Source: Tethya wilhelma (lineage: Eukaryota > Porifera > Demospongiae > Tethyida > Tethyidae). Taken from it: a DNA stretch of 64,000 nucleotides. This document shows, in pieces, positions 21,178 through 32,591 of the stretch (position 1 is its first letter; each line of letters begins with the position of its first letter). Below the pieces are notes generated by a model. The model was given only the letters and a program-made list of their open reading frames with translations, was not told the DNA's origin and ran no database searches. The translations under genes and the position numbers were made by a program. The DNA lies in assembly GCA_964030475.1 (NCBI GenBank), contig CAXIPT010000007.1, positions 1-64,000 on the forward strand. Reading direction: 5' to 3'.

Positions 21178-21799
21178 AACCCTTGCAGCAGCTTGTGGTG
21201 GTGACTCAGCAGCAGATGAAGGGTGCACTACTAAAGAAGGTAGGCAGGTTTGAACTTGTACATGTTTCTAAACTGTTATGAATATTTCTCCCATTGCTCA
21301 ATTAGAAATCGCCTACCCAGGATTCAATGCACCAGATGTCATTGAGGTAAACAGCCCCATATGGCATATACTAGTGTTACAGTGTGTGTGTGTGTGTCAC
21401 CGGGAGGGCCTGCCTACTTCAAAGACTGTTGATTCTAGTGGTTGGGGCAACTGGTGGGCAGTCCATGTGTCCATCCATTCATTGCTCTCCTACAGCCTGC
21501 CCTGCCAGAACACACAGTGACAGACTTGGACGAACTGGGCACACTCAGTGAATACGAATTCGGTAAGAGAAAGACTGTAATCACATATGTGTACGATGAC
21601 CTTTGACCCTGCATATGTGTACCCAGAGGAGGAGGAAGGTGGTGAGTTTGGTCTGAAGAAGCTTCTTTATTTGGACAAACAGAAGAGCAACAGTTTCTCC
21701 CTTGACTTCCCGCCTGGGCTGGTGGAGGTGGACCACGAGAGCACCTCCTCAGGGAAGTGGACAGAGCTAAAGACTCTGCTTCACAGAGGAAAGAAGTGA
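19426..21799 (+). CDS. ZCCHC8: ZCCHC8-like zinc knuckle and PSP-domain protein (NEXT complex scaffold)
   Basis: ZCCHC8 scaffolds the nuclear exosome targeting (NEXT) complex with MTR4 and RBM7. About eleven exons start MDESEGRCCSLGEQELPIAR. A CCHC knuckle CFNCGEDHHLRHC lies near 20295-20335. The PSP block follows: RYHSLPLAESRFSKFTPGKI, then LGLSSCTEVPPYIARMKVLG and YPPGYKI (near 20980-21050), which matches the family's PPFIYRMRQLGYPPG. The last exon (FGLKKLLYLDKQK) ends in GKK at the stop at 21799. A CCGTATAG MITE occupies one intron. The exon boundaries between knuckle and PSP domain were assigned by splice sites and frame. Confidence 0.85.
19928..20130. mobile_element. MITE with CCGTATAG termini, copy b (ZCCHC8 intron)
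   Basis: The left end is CGTATAGCGGGTATTTTTCG (one C short) and the right end is GAAAAATACCCACTATACGG. TA flanks both sides. Internal sequence includes two CCACGAAA motifs in inverted orientation and differs from the other copies, so the shared part is essentially the termini. Confidence 0.75.
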
Positions 21800-22227
21800 C
21801 TCCATGACTCTATGTTAATTGTGCTGTGTTATGAGCTCTTAATATTATCAGTTGTGATGCTGTGCATACAGTCAGGGGGCTGCCAGGCTGGGCCAAGGCA
21901 CTTGTCAACACTACAAGATTCCTGTAGCTAAGAATTCAACAGGATTGGCTAGTGCATGTATTGAAACTGGCTGCCAAATTCCTCCTCTGCTCCCAATTTG
22001 TTGACAGGTTTTCAGGGGCCAACTTTGAACTCATTCAAAGCATATAATAAGGTACTCTCTTTCAATAGTGGGACATGTTACAACAGTGCCAACAATAACA
22101 CAGCAGTGGCTTTGATACAACACACACACATACACACACAAGCACAAATAAAGGAGCATATACTATAACACAGTACAAGTTGTGGCAGTGCTTTGATACA
22201 ATAATGAGTGATATTCTGTTCAAGTGA
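21800..22227. other. Intergenic region between convergent ZCCHC8 and the SH3 adaptor gene
   Basis: No gene is seen. It holds the 3' ends of the two convergent genes and a short CA-rich tract near 22117-22145. Confidence 0.6.
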
Positions 22228-22626
22228 TTATACCACCGGAGGTACCACTAGTGATACAGGGATGAACCCACACCGGTCAATGCGAGGGCAGTAGGCCCAT
22301 ATACGGTCGGCTCCAGCCTGCTTTAAAACATCTGCAAACACAGTTTCTGCAAATTCAATGGTCAGTTCATCTTCCTGTGTGGCCGTGTAGTCCATGAGGA
22401 CTATCAGCTTTGAGCCCATTCTCTTGATCTCGTCCTTCTCCATCAAGACTGGGTTCTGAGGGTTGTTCCTGAGTCTGGCCAGCTCATGGAAGCGCTGCTT
22501 TGCCTGGCTGCGAGCTTGTCTTGCTACATTCTGAGCTCTGGACCTTTCATAGTATCTCCTAGCATGTCTGCTCATTCCATTGGAAGGGGCTCTCTTTGAC
22601 ACATGAGCTCTGTTGTTCTGGAGAGC

Positions 22627-22678
<52 letters not shown>

Positions 22679-24157
22679 AATGTGTTATGACTGGCAGCAG
22701 ACAGTGGAGTTACTTAGGGCAGAGTCATAACAGTCTGGTACAGCCCACACAACAGTGTAGATAACATCAAAGAATTAAAATTGTATCTTTCAATTAAAAT
22801 ACATGTGAACACTTCTAGGCAGTGGCTTTGATATGCAGGACCTACAACCACAACAAGTGGCCTGTGTAAATCATGAATCTCCGGTCGGTAGTAAACATTG
22901 CATGCTGGTACTACGAGGAAATGATGTCCCCAGGAATGCCAGACTGGCAGTGATGAGGGCACATCTGAGAAAATTGTGCCTAACCAAATCAATTCATTAA
23001 CTTGTCCAAAGTAATTATCTACCATCAACAAACACACAGAGATATCCTGTGGCACAGACAGTCAACTTACAAGGATGGTTTCCAAGAGAGCAGCAAGTCC
23101 TGGGCACGAAGCCTTGGTCTCCAGGGGTAGTCTCCACCCAGAGCCAGAATGGATCCTCAGCGTTCAACACCTTCACTCTCTCTCCCTTTCCAATGAACAC
23201 CTCATCTTCTTCTTGGGCCTCAAAATCGTGGATGACCACCAGCTCTTCTAGCAGCTGTTTCTTGAAGGAATCTAGTTCTGGTTTTCTCTCTGCTGGTCTG
23301 TACTCTCTTATGGAAGGAGGGGAGCCAGCGTCCAGGATGTTGTGAAGGGACTTGGCTGGTCTTGGCCTGTACCTGCTGTCTGCCCCCGACTGATACTCCA
23401 CAGCAGACGTGTAGCCACTCAGCTGGGTGTGATGGTGCCTTCGATGCTGCTCTAGGGGGTTGAATGTTTTTGGCTTGCTCTCTGGGCTGCCTTTGAAGCC
23501 TGTGTGGACACTGTAGGTTGGCACAACATCACATATCTGAGTGCGATGTTGGTGTCTTCTGCCATGGCCGGCTGCACTCTGCCCACTGCTCACAGGGAGG
23601 TCGGTGTCGTAGCCCGATCGATAGGCGTCAGTGTCCTGGCAGTACTCTGGCTCCGACTGGTAGCCAGCGTACTTACGAGAGGGTCTCACAAAGGTGTAGG
23701 GGATGTAGCCGGCCTCTCCTGACTTGGTCACGGCATACACCCAGTCATTGTTCTTATAGAGCACCTTGACCCTCTGACCTCTGCGGACAGCCAGCTCTTC
23801 GTTGCAGCAAGGAGCGTAGTCCCTAATGGCGGTCATCCTGAGATTGGCAGGCCGGCTGCGATTGGCCCTCTTCAAGAGCTTCCCTTCAAATGTCCCATCG
23901 TCAGTCTGGTAGCCTGAGGTGTGCGTGGAGTGAGAGTCATTGCTGGTGGAGCCACTCTGCTGGCTCTCACTCTCACCGGGCTGATGGTGGTGATGGTCAT
24001 GGTTGTGAGGCACCTGGGAGAAGCTGCCACTCAACACGTGCTCCCCGCTGGTGTGATGCTGGGAGAGATTCCTGGCCAGGAGATGGTCTATCAGTGGCGG
24101 CAATGGCGCCTCCGTAGCTGCGTGTTTCGACTTGCCGCCATTCTTGGCTGCAACCAT
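22228..24157 (-). CDS. Adaptor with three SH3 domains, Dlish-like
   Basis: Two coding exons (24157-23071 and 22625-22228, clean GT-AG junction) give about 495 residues. A disordered, histidine- and serine-rich N-terminus is followed by SH3 domain 1 (MTAIRDYAPCCNEELAVRRG, ending AGYIPYTFVRP). SH3 domain 2 is LVVIHDFEAQEEDEVFIGKG, ending QGFVPRTCC. A basic helical stretch rich in R, Q and A leads to SH3 domain 3 (LIVLMDYTATQEDELTIEFA, ending CGFIPVSLV). Three SH3 domains without catalytic domains recall Drosophila Dlish/Vamana, a Fat-Dachs pathway adaptor; that match is by architecture only. An in-frame TAA lies four codons before the start. Confidence 0.75.
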
Positions 24158-25590
24158 TGAAATTTATTGCACCACATAATAATATTCATTGTAAAAATGA
24201 TATTTAACTTCTATAGCTTACGCACCTCTTTTCTTTGGTTTTTGGAAGGGCGCTGGGCACATGGCAATGAAGGACATGGTGTCTTCTCCAGGAGTAGAAT
24301 ATATCGCAAGGTACCTACAGAGCTGCTTATTGGGAGAATCTCTGCTAAATGGCAAAGGTGCGAAATATGCCGCAATTATAATAAACAGCTTGACTGTGAC
24401 GTCATAAATTATACATCCGGTGAAATTCCTGCCAATTGTTCAATGTAGCATGTCGCCTTTGATGTGGAGCGGAACCGCTAAAGAGCAAATTATAATTGAC
24501 AGCAATTTATAAAATGTGTAGCAGCCAGACACACACAGAAACACAGACATAAACATAAAAACAGCTCTGAACACAGAGAGAGAAAGAGATTCAGAGAGAG
24601 AGATAAAGCATTAGAGTTGTTGAATGTGAACTGGTGAATGTTCTGAGTTGTGTGTTTCTTGAAGGAACTTTATCTGTTGCCATGCTGACAGGCACATGGA
24701 GAGGAGCTGTATAAGAGATAAGGTATCATCAAAGCATTGCACATTAAGCACATTAAGCACATCAAAAGACAGCAAATCTTTAAGATACAGATTCACTAAC
24801 AGTCACTCACACCACATCAGCCGGGCCTAGCTGCTGGCATCTAGCATGCAGTGACAGTATGGGCCTAGCTGCTGGCATCTAGCATGCAGTGACAGTATGG
24901 GCCTAGCTGCTGGCATCTAGCATGCAGTGACAGTATGGGCCTAGCTGCTGGCATCTAGCATGCAGTGACAGTATGCAAGTGTCAGCAGGGCCACTACATG
25001 TGAGATACCCACACATGCACTAGGCATGACATGACACACACTTTAGCAAGTCATAAGATCAATGGTGTAATGAGCAGCAGTCAGGAGTGGTTACCTAGGC
25101 AACCTTTGATGCTGAAAGCTAGCTCAGCAAAAGCATTGTGAGTGATTTGGCCATTTCATGGTTCAATAGACAGTGTCTAATCCCTCCAGTCCAGCTGAGC
25201 TTTGCATGTGGCTGGAGTAAAGTTCTTTGAAGTAAGGAACACACACTAGACTATAGAGTGGAGTAGGAATGCCTTAGCATGAAGCAGGTGTCTTAGCCCA
25301 GCTGGGATGAACACTCATTGGGCAAAGGAAGAATGCTAGTAAGAGCCAACCAAACAGAAAATACAAAGACTTGTGATAATAGAGCAAGAGCTGGTACACT
25401 GGGTCTGGCCAGAGACTACAGCTCTCAGAGTAGGATTACAGTGGCTGGCCACATGAAGCGACCTCAGTGAGGGCAGGTGTCGCTCCCAGCTGTATGTGTG
25501 TGTGTGTGTGTGGACACCTGTACAATGTGCCAAACTGGTGCACACATTGACTAGTTTGAAAGAGAAACAGTTAGCAAACATCCAACAATT
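24158..25590. other. Intergenic region
   Basis: No convincing coding exon is visible. It contains A/T-rich sequence, scattered GA and CA tracts, a 38-bp tandem repeat (24823-24974) and an X-box-like palindrome GTTACCTAGGCAAC at 25090-25103. It includes the upstream region of the SH3 adaptor gene and the 3' side of the gene to the right. Confidence 0.5.
24823..24974. repeat. Four exact 38-bp tandem repeats
   Basis: A 38-bp unit beginning GGGCCTAGCTGCTGGCATCT occurs four times with no spacer and no visible mismatch. It is noncoding and intergenic. Confidence 0.95.
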
Positions 25591-25599
25591 TGTGTGTGT

Positions 25600-26982
25600 A
25601 CAGAGAGAGAATCTTTATGGCATTGGCTATCCCAATCATGAGAACACACTGCGAATAGAGTGCGAGCTATGTGATCAGAAATGGTCTGGCATGCACGTAG
25701 GGGGAGACAAGTATGCTACCAACTTGGAAATGAAACTAATCACATTATATTATTAGCCCACACACATATGCACACATACACATACACACATTCACATACA
25801 GGGAGAGAGAGAGAGAAAGAGATTGAGACTCAGCTGTCAACAACTCCCAGACTCTAACCTAACATGGAAGCTAGCCAAGAGTTTGGCACGTACCTTTGTG
25901 TCACACACAGCTGGCTCTCTTGTGGCAATCTTGTACTGGTCCCTGAGAAAGGAAGCAATCATCATGTTCAAAAGATACCTCAACTTGTACATGTACTTAA
26001 ATCCATCCATTAATTTATAGTAGCCTTTTGATGGACGCACTCTTTCCCAGCCAGCCAGGGCTAGCCAGGGCTAGCCAGCCTGGAACAAGGGAAGGAAGTT
26101 TAATAATGGCCACCAGAAATAGTAGAGTATGAAATCATAATGATTCCCATCCTGGCTGAAAACACAGTGGAGAGGTTGTCATGTGCTTGCAGCAATATCT
26201 CCCCTTACTAGGCCTGGGCATGTGACTGGCCCAGGTGTTTCCAGCCTATCCCAGTGAACTGGCCACCCTAGCCCAGCTGGTGGTGAACTACATCCCTCCG
26301 AGGCTTGTGGCTCTAGCCACACACACTGGCCATGGCTAGCTGCCATGCCAACACATACCTCACTATTTTAGAAGCCAACTTCAGTTGTCCTTGTTGAAGC
26401 AAACTGAATGCCATATACAGTTTGCACTTGGACACCAGGATGGGGTCGTGTAGCTCCGTTGCCAATAGCAACTGGTGTTTAGACACATGTCCAGCCTGCT
26501 GTGCCTGTGGGCGTACGAGGGTGGGAGATCATGTGATTTAGTGGGTGGATCATGTGATCTTCGACTAACTCACATGATGCAGTGATGACTGACCAAGTGC
26601 CGAGTAGGCTCCGCCCAGTGTGGAGTACCACGCCATTAATGCCTGCATCTGAACACACCTGGAGGCCAACCTCAGCAGCCTCACGCACCTGCAGGCCAAC
26701 ACAACACATCATGACAGTGTCTAGCTACTAGCATTCAAGATTGAGATGATTCATAACACCTATGATCATAAGATAACTTCCCTGTTATAAATCTATGCTA
26801 TGAGAAAGTCACCAAATTATCTCTCCTTACCAAGCTCTGTCTGCCCGCCAAGACAGGACCGCCTCACCGCCAGAGTACACCACTACATCTCGGCATTCAT
26901 TAGTCTCTGTTTTAGCGTCTTCTTCGGGTGGTGAAAGACCCTCTGGATCACAAGCAAGTGGCTTCTCCGACTCCATGAGCAT
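25600..26982 (-). CDS. Unidentified conserved-looking protein, TPR/helical-repeat style
   Basis: Minus-strand exons have good splice sites and matching phase in the middle of the gene. One at 26504-26359 reads QQAGHVSKHQLLLATELHDP and VSKCKLYMAFSLLQQGQLKL, then ASKIVR. The next at 25942-25894 continues DQYKIATREPAVCDTK. An upstream exon near 26688 reads VREAAEVGLQVCSDAGINGV. A probable first exon has ATG codons at 26982 and 26976 (MESEKPLACDPEGLSPPEED). The first junction does not keep frame in my hands and the 3' end is uncertain. Amphipathic helices with alanine and leucine suggest helical repeats. I do not recognise the family. It is head-to-head with MIF. Confidence 0.45.
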
Positions 26983-27060
26983 CGATAGGAAAAGGTCGTC
27001 GGAAATACAAGTTTCTTTGACGACCTTGTACCTACCTTCCTAGTTGAGCTAGCTGCAAGC
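26983..27060. promoter_or_regulatory. 78-bp spacer between the unidentified gene (-) and MIF (+)
   Basis: Divergent start codons are 78 bp apart (84 bp if the inner ATG is used). A shared promoter is inferred from spacing. No core element is evident. Confidence 0.35.
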
Positions 27061-27588
27061 ATGCCTTCTCTGGTCCTGAGAACCAATGTTGCTAGAGGGA
27101 ACATACCTGAAACCTTCATGAAAGAAGTTGTTGACATATTCCAAAAAGCTATCAACAAACCAGAAAAGGTACTAGCAAGTGCATTTGGCATGCATACATG
27201 TATGATGGTACACCAATCACATGACTCTGATTGTTCCTATCTATGCAGTACATCTGTGTGTGCATTGAGAGTGACCAATGGATGACCTTTGGGGGCAGCA
27301 GTGATCCCTGTGCTCTGGTGGAGGTCAGGTCCATTGGAAACCTTGGGGTCAAAGAAAACGAACTGATTTCAAAGGCAATCTTTGAATCTGTCCTAGCCAA
27401 GCTGGGCATTGCCAAGGAGAGGCAAGTGGACGCACTTGTGATAGTGGACACATGCACTTATTAACCATGTGATTATGACATGTTACCCATTGATTCATGC
27501 ATGCAGAGCTTATATCAGCTTCATGGACCAGCAGCGCTCTGAAGTGGGATGGTCTGCTACCACATTTGAGGCTCTGTCAAAGAAATAA
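27061..27588 (+). CDS. MIF: Macrophage migration inhibitory factor family tautomerase
   Basis: Three exons encode 120 residues, close to the usual 114-118. The catalytic proline follows the initiator Met (MPSLVLRTNV), and Lys33 and Ile65 are kept. Position 98 is Ser where MIF has Asn, and the CxxC redox motif is reduced to CALV (Cys57 present, Cys60 replaced). Tautomerase activity is plausible; thiol-oxidoreductase activity less so. The second intron has a GC donor: only AAGGAGAG|GCAAGTGG joins in frame to AGCTTATATCAGC, giving KERAYISFMD. The alternative GT a few bases on shifts the frame. Confidence 0.92.
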
Positions 27589-28256
27589 TTGGACATTATT
27601 AGCAATAGTGTTATTGTGTGTGTTTATTTTGAAGAGTGCTAAGGTTGTTATTAAATTTTGGTANCACAGTAGTACTTATTACTGAAATACGGGCTTTAGT
27701 GTTTCATACAAGATAAAAAAAGAAAATCAAGCAGGACAGAGGGTTGGTAGGACAGGATGTCTCCTGTGAGAAACTACTGCAATTTTTTTTGTTGTTTAAG
27801 CTTTTGGTTTGTAACAACACTACCCATGAAAAAAGTTTCAAGTAAAGGGTTGTTCATCCCGTATACCGTATAGCACAAAAATTTGGCAGATTTTAATATT
27901 GGCGGATTGGCGGTTTGGTAAGGATTGCCAATATTAAATCCGCCAAACAGTCATTTTTGCGCATGCACATAATATTGATGCTAGCGCAAACGTCAAAATA
28001 AAATCCGCCAATCATGAAATTTTGGACAATCCACCAAATTTTATTCCCGCCAATATTTTGTGCTATACGATACATGTATTATGCTTCAACTCCTGTACAC
28101 CAATCAGTCTTACACAAAGGTATGGATGTAGGTACAATTGATATGTACCACAATAATATCATAACTCACATCCTTCTATTTGAGAGATGTCACTCTTCAT
28201 TTCTCTAACATTCTTTGTCTAAAAGCATACACATTACATCATCATTACATCATCAA
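27589..28256. other. Intergenic/contig-edge region containing a MITE
   Basis: No gene is seen. The stretch from the N at 27664 to the N at 28422 is a separate 757-bp contig whose placement is uncertain. It holds a CCGTATAG MITE at 27866-28070. Confidence 0.5.
27866..28070. mobile_element. MITE with CCGTATAG termini, copy c
   Basis: The ends CCGTATAGCACAAAAATTTG and CAATATTTTGTGCTATACG are inverted, with TA on both flanks once a decayed last base is allowed. Internally, GGCGGATT/AATCCGCC words recur in inverted orientation, so a single strand could fold into a long hairpin. Confidence 0.75.
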
Positions 28257-28421
28257 TTACAATACACACAGTGGCAAACTACATACTGAATGAAACTGGC
28301 TGGCAGAAATATATAGTTGCCATGGTGATGTACAGTGTATCTCGGTGACAAGGACAAATGGTTCATCGTAGAGGACGTAGTCTGTTGGTTTGAATCTCAT
28401 GTTCATCAGTTTGTAGGCCAA
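28257..28421 (-). CDS. Possible C-terminal exon fragment of an unknown gene
   Basis: The minus strand is open from the N at 28422 to a stop at 28257. It starts LAYKLMNMRFKPTDYVLYDE and PFVLVTEIHC, which looks coding, then becomes less so. There is no family match I can name. It sits at a contig edge, so the rest may lie elsewhere in the assembly. Confidence 0.3.
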   Translation of the reverse strand: MAYKLMNMRFKPTDYVLYDEPFVLVTEIHCTSPWQLYISASQFHSVCSLPLCVL

Positions 28422-28440
28422 NTGGTGTTGGTACGTACAG

Positions 28441-30450
28441 AGATGCTCTGATTGAGCAGCTGATGAGGGAGATAGTTGAGCTGAAGGAACAGATTGCTGC
28501 GGACCACGAGCTGATAGCTGGTCTCAGGGAGAAGGTGCTGCAAATGGAGGCTGAAATCAACGACTACAAACAGATAGCTGAGGATGCTTGCAGTGTAAGT
28601 CCCTCCCTGGTCCCTCCTCAGGGTGCCATGGTTGACTTGTGTGCTCCATTTCCAGGAGAATCTGCTGCTCAAGCGTCAGATAGAAGACGCCCAGTCGGAG
28701 AAAGGAGCTCAGAGTGATGCCATTGAAGGTGGGTGTGGTTTCATGTGTGACTAGTCCTGTTTCATTGGTCTGCTGTGTGTCCAGCTCGAGCCAAGGCAAC
28801 CGATGAGAAGTTCACCAAGCTGAGAGAGGTCTACCAGAAGCTGCGGGCTGAGCACATCACTCTGCTGAGGACCAATGGAGAGATATCAAAGAAACTGCTT
28901 ACGTCAGAGAAGGCTGTTCTGGATGGAGAGCGTGAGAACACGGTCAGGACCAGTCTCTGTTGATAGAGCCATCTCTTCACGTCTCTCTCTCTCTCTCTCT
29001 CCCTCCCCCCCCCTCTAGGAGCTGGAGGAGAAGGTGATGTCTCTCTCCCTGGAGCTGGATGAGGTCAAGATGCAGGTCCAAGATGAGTCAGCACAAATGG
29101 CCGTCCTCAGAGATGAGCTGCGCAAGAAAGAGACGGTGAGGACCATCTCTGTTGCCATGGTAACAGTAAATTGACCACCTTGGTTTGTTTGTGCAGCAAT
29201 CGTTGCAACTGGAAAAGGTTCAAAGGTCGCTGTCTGAGCAGCTGGAGTCTAAAGATAAAGAAGCACCTCATTCTATCGTTGGTAAGACTCACTAAAGGGT
29301 GTGCCCCTCTCATTATTGCACATGATAATTATTGTTGGTTGTTGTTCCCAGAGCAAGCTGTTGACGAGGCCAAGGGTCTGATCCAGGAGGTCATCGACCA
29401 GCTCCCTACCCACGCCACCAGCGGAGCCACCTGCACTCCGACCTTTCTCATGGAGCAGACCAAGAGCTGCATGGACGTCATTGACAAGACCACCAGTGCT
29501 TTCAGTCTCTATAGCAACGACCCCACAGGTCAGAGGGTGGTGGGCTTTAATTAGAATGCAGTCACATCATTATGATATGTTACTCATGCAGCTCTCGGCA
29601 AGGCTGTGTCTGTGCTGGCCTCGTTCTCCCACTCCCTGGGCGGGGTCATGCTCCAGGGAGTAGCCACCTCTCACATGACCTCCAGTGAAGATGGACAGAG
29701 TAAGATGTATTCTAATGTGATACAGTAGAACCTCTGATAGTGGACCCTCTTAGATACGGACACTGAATTATAAACCTCTCAACAAAGGACAATTCTTAGT
29801 TCCCAAAAATTCCAATTCCCTATTGAAGCAATACAAACAGAACCTCTGAGAAGAGGACAACCTCTCTACAAAGGACAAACAAGCTGAATTTATATAGTTT
29901 CCAAAGTGTCCTTTGTTCAGAGGTTTCACTGTATCTCGATCCCTTGACCCTCCATCCATATGATAACACATAGGTCTGGTTAAAGCCAGTGAAGCTATTG
30001 GCTCTGACACTCTCGCCTTCTTGGATGTGCTGAGGAGTGAGAAGCCAGGCTCTGGGAAGATTGCTGCAGCTGCCAACACCTTACAGTCAGCCATCAGAGG
30101 ACTGGAGAGGAAGGCCATGGTGAGTCACATGACCTGTTACCACGGAAACAGATTGTAATATTATTGTTATCATTGTTAGGACTTGTCTCCAGCTACTAAT
30201 CGTGATGAATCGCCCGAGGCTATTGGTGACATTGTTGATGAGGAGATGTCTGCCACAGCGCAGGCGGTGGAGGCGGCTGCCCTCAGGATCCAGGAGATGC
30301 TCAGGAAGAGCAGGGAAGATGACAGCGGTGTCAAACTGGAGGTGAACGAGAGGATACTGGACTCCTGCACTGATCTCATGAAGGCCATCAAGGTCCTCAT
30401 TGCCAGATCCAAGGACCTCCAGAATGAAATTGTTGGAGAAGGAATGGTGA

Positions 30451-30503
<53 letters not shown>

Positions 30504-31276
30504 NCGCACACACACGGGCACACGCACGCACACACACACACACACACACACACAGGGAACTGCCAACAATGCCAATGAGTTTTACAAGAAGAACTCCCGC
30601 TGGTCAGAGGGTCTTATATCAGCTGCTAAACAAGTTGGCTGGGGTGCCTCAGTGCTAGTGTAAGTCCCTCTTGTCTCACTCGTATGCCACTGCCTTATTC
30701 TATTTGTCACCTGTTGCCATAGCGATGCTGCGGACAAGGTGGTACAGAGAACTGGTAAATTTGAGGAGCTGGTTGTGGCCTCTCATGACATAGCTGCCAG
30801 CACTGCCCAGCTGGTGGCCGCCTCCAGAGTAAAGGCTAGGCCCAAGAGTGAGAAACTGAAGAGTCTCAAGTCTTCGTCACGAGCTGGTAATCCACCCCTC
30901 TAGCTCCCCCTGCCCCTGTCGTTTGTCTCCCAATTATTGTGATGATGTAATCCCTGCAGTGTCCGAGGCAACTGGTGTGGTGGTTGCATCTGCTACCAGC
31001 GGCTCACAACTCCAGAGGAAGGAGTCGGAGAACTCCCTGGACTACTCCAAGCTCTCCCTCACCCAGGCTAAGAGGCTGGAGATGGAGTCTCAAGTGAAGG
31101 CTCTGGAGCTGGAGAAGGAGCTGGAAGAGGAGAGGACTCGCTTGGCTGAGCTAAGGAAGGTCCACTACCACCTGGCTGGGGCAGCCGAAGGGTGGGAGGT
31201 AGGAGTGATGTAATGATGATGTAATTGGTAATATTAATTGGTGTGTTTTGTACACATGCAGGAGCAGATATCTTAA
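28441..31276 (+). CDS. HIP1R: Huntingtin-interacting protein 1 / HIP1R (Sla2) C-terminal part
   Basis: HIP1/HIP1R/Sla2 links clathrin coats to actin during endocytosis. From an acceptor at 28440 the plus strand encodes a long coiled coil (LIEQLMREIVELKEQIAADH, ARAKATDEKFTKLREVYQKL). The talin-like I/LWEQ (THATCH) actin-binding domain follows (AVSVLASFSHSLGGVMLQGV, ANEFYKKNSRWSEGLISAAK, TGKFEELVVASHDIAASTAQ), then a final helix ending GWEEQIS at 31276. The N-terminal ANTH lipid-binding domain is absent, because the gene starts just after the contig join at 28422. An intron at 30448-30554 is almost wholly CT then CA repeats with an N at 30504. HIP1 versus HIP1R cannot be decided. Confidence 0.9.
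29723..29931. mobile_element. Pogo/Tc1-like MITE with CAGTRRAACCTCTGA ends, copy a (HIP1 intron)
   Basis: The element is 209 bp with inverted ends CAGTAGAACCTCTGATAG and CAGAGGTTTCACTG, flanked by TA on both sides. A second copy in opposite orientation lies at 37120-37330 in the POLDIP2 intron. The CAGT-type end and TA target site are typical of Tc1/mariner-superfamily elements including pogo. It has no coding capacity. Confidence 0.8.
30456..30554 (+). repeat. (CT)n followed by (CA)n filling a HIP1 intron
   Basis: The intron starts GTGAGTGTCTCT, continues as CT repeats to the N at 30504, then CA repeats that end directly in the acceptor CAG before GGAACTGCCAAC. Confidence 0.9.
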
Positions 31277-31523
31277 CCTTCAGGGACACAGGACTGAGTT
31301 TTAAAGATTGAGAGTTTTATGTACAACACCCCCAAATTTAATTTTTGTTTTGATAATACCAGGTCCTCATTTTATCCATAATTTTATTATAAGTCTTTAA
31401 TTATAGATATTGCAATATTAATTAATGATGTAATGATTTGAAATTAAAGTAATTACATGGATGAGCTATGATATCCGTGGTTGTTATAAGTTAACACAAA
31501 GCATATATGGTGCGGGTAAAGAG

Positions 31524-32546
31524 TTATTGTGTCTTTGATTGGTTCTGGCTGACTAGGACAAATGGAGGCACTCGCACTTCAAACGACTGCTGGTCAGAAT
31601 TCTCCATACGAAATGTTCCCCACATATGTCCGTTGGGGGACTCCAGAGAGACATGGCTGCTGTACTGGAAGGCGGGCTGCTCGGCTGTGAACCACGGCTC
31701 CTGCAGGAACAGAAACAAGTGCATGTTGTCACAAATGTGCAACGTCAAGTCTTGAACTGCATGGTTTGAACGACAGTAGGAGGCGGGGCCAACATGTAGG
31801 CACACATGTACAGGTCCTCCCAGCATACTTTATGATCACTGCTAAGGATGGGGGCAGTAAGGATAGGTAGCGGGGAAGATGGGCTGGTGTAGGAGGCTAC
31901 ACAATCATGGCTGACAGACACACTAGAGGCACCATCTCAAATTGTGCACAAGTTTGCTAATCAATATTCACTAATGCAGGCCTCCATAGGCAGCCACTGA
32001 TGGGAGCTGACCAATGGAAGAGGCAAGAACAGCCCTCAGCTTCCTAGCAACACAGCCTGCTGTGGCATCAACAATTAACACTGGGTATTGGATGTGATTC
32101 TCTGAGGACTGGATGACAGTAGCCAGATAATAAATGAGTTCATTTTCCAGAGAAACCATGCTGAGCAAAGTGCAACCATCTTTAAAATTTAAAAGTACTG
32201 TCCCATATGTGCATGGACATACCAATCTGTATGTAAGAATGTATCTGCAGCCCACAGCAACACACCAGCCAGTCCATGACCTGGCACTTAGAGCAGGAAG
32301 AGCAACAGTGCACACAGCTGTGTCAACTACGTGTGTATACAATGGGATGGCCTAAAGTTATCAGGTGGCTGGACTTAGAAAACATTTTTGCAGATGGAAG
32401 ATTTTCTGCCTTCTTGACAGAGATAAGGGTCATGCAGTGGCTGTGTTAATGGACCCATGGTTGAAGGAGACACTGGGAGACATGATCTAGAACTTTAAGA
32501 TCAAAGAAGGCACCTCAAAATGTTGTACATTGAGACCAAATTGCTA

Positions 32547-32591
<45 letters not shown>

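Noticed and set aside
24823..24974. CRISPR array (regular 38-bp repeats)
   Set aside because: The repeats are directly adjacent with no spacers, in an animal genome; it is a simple tandem repeat.
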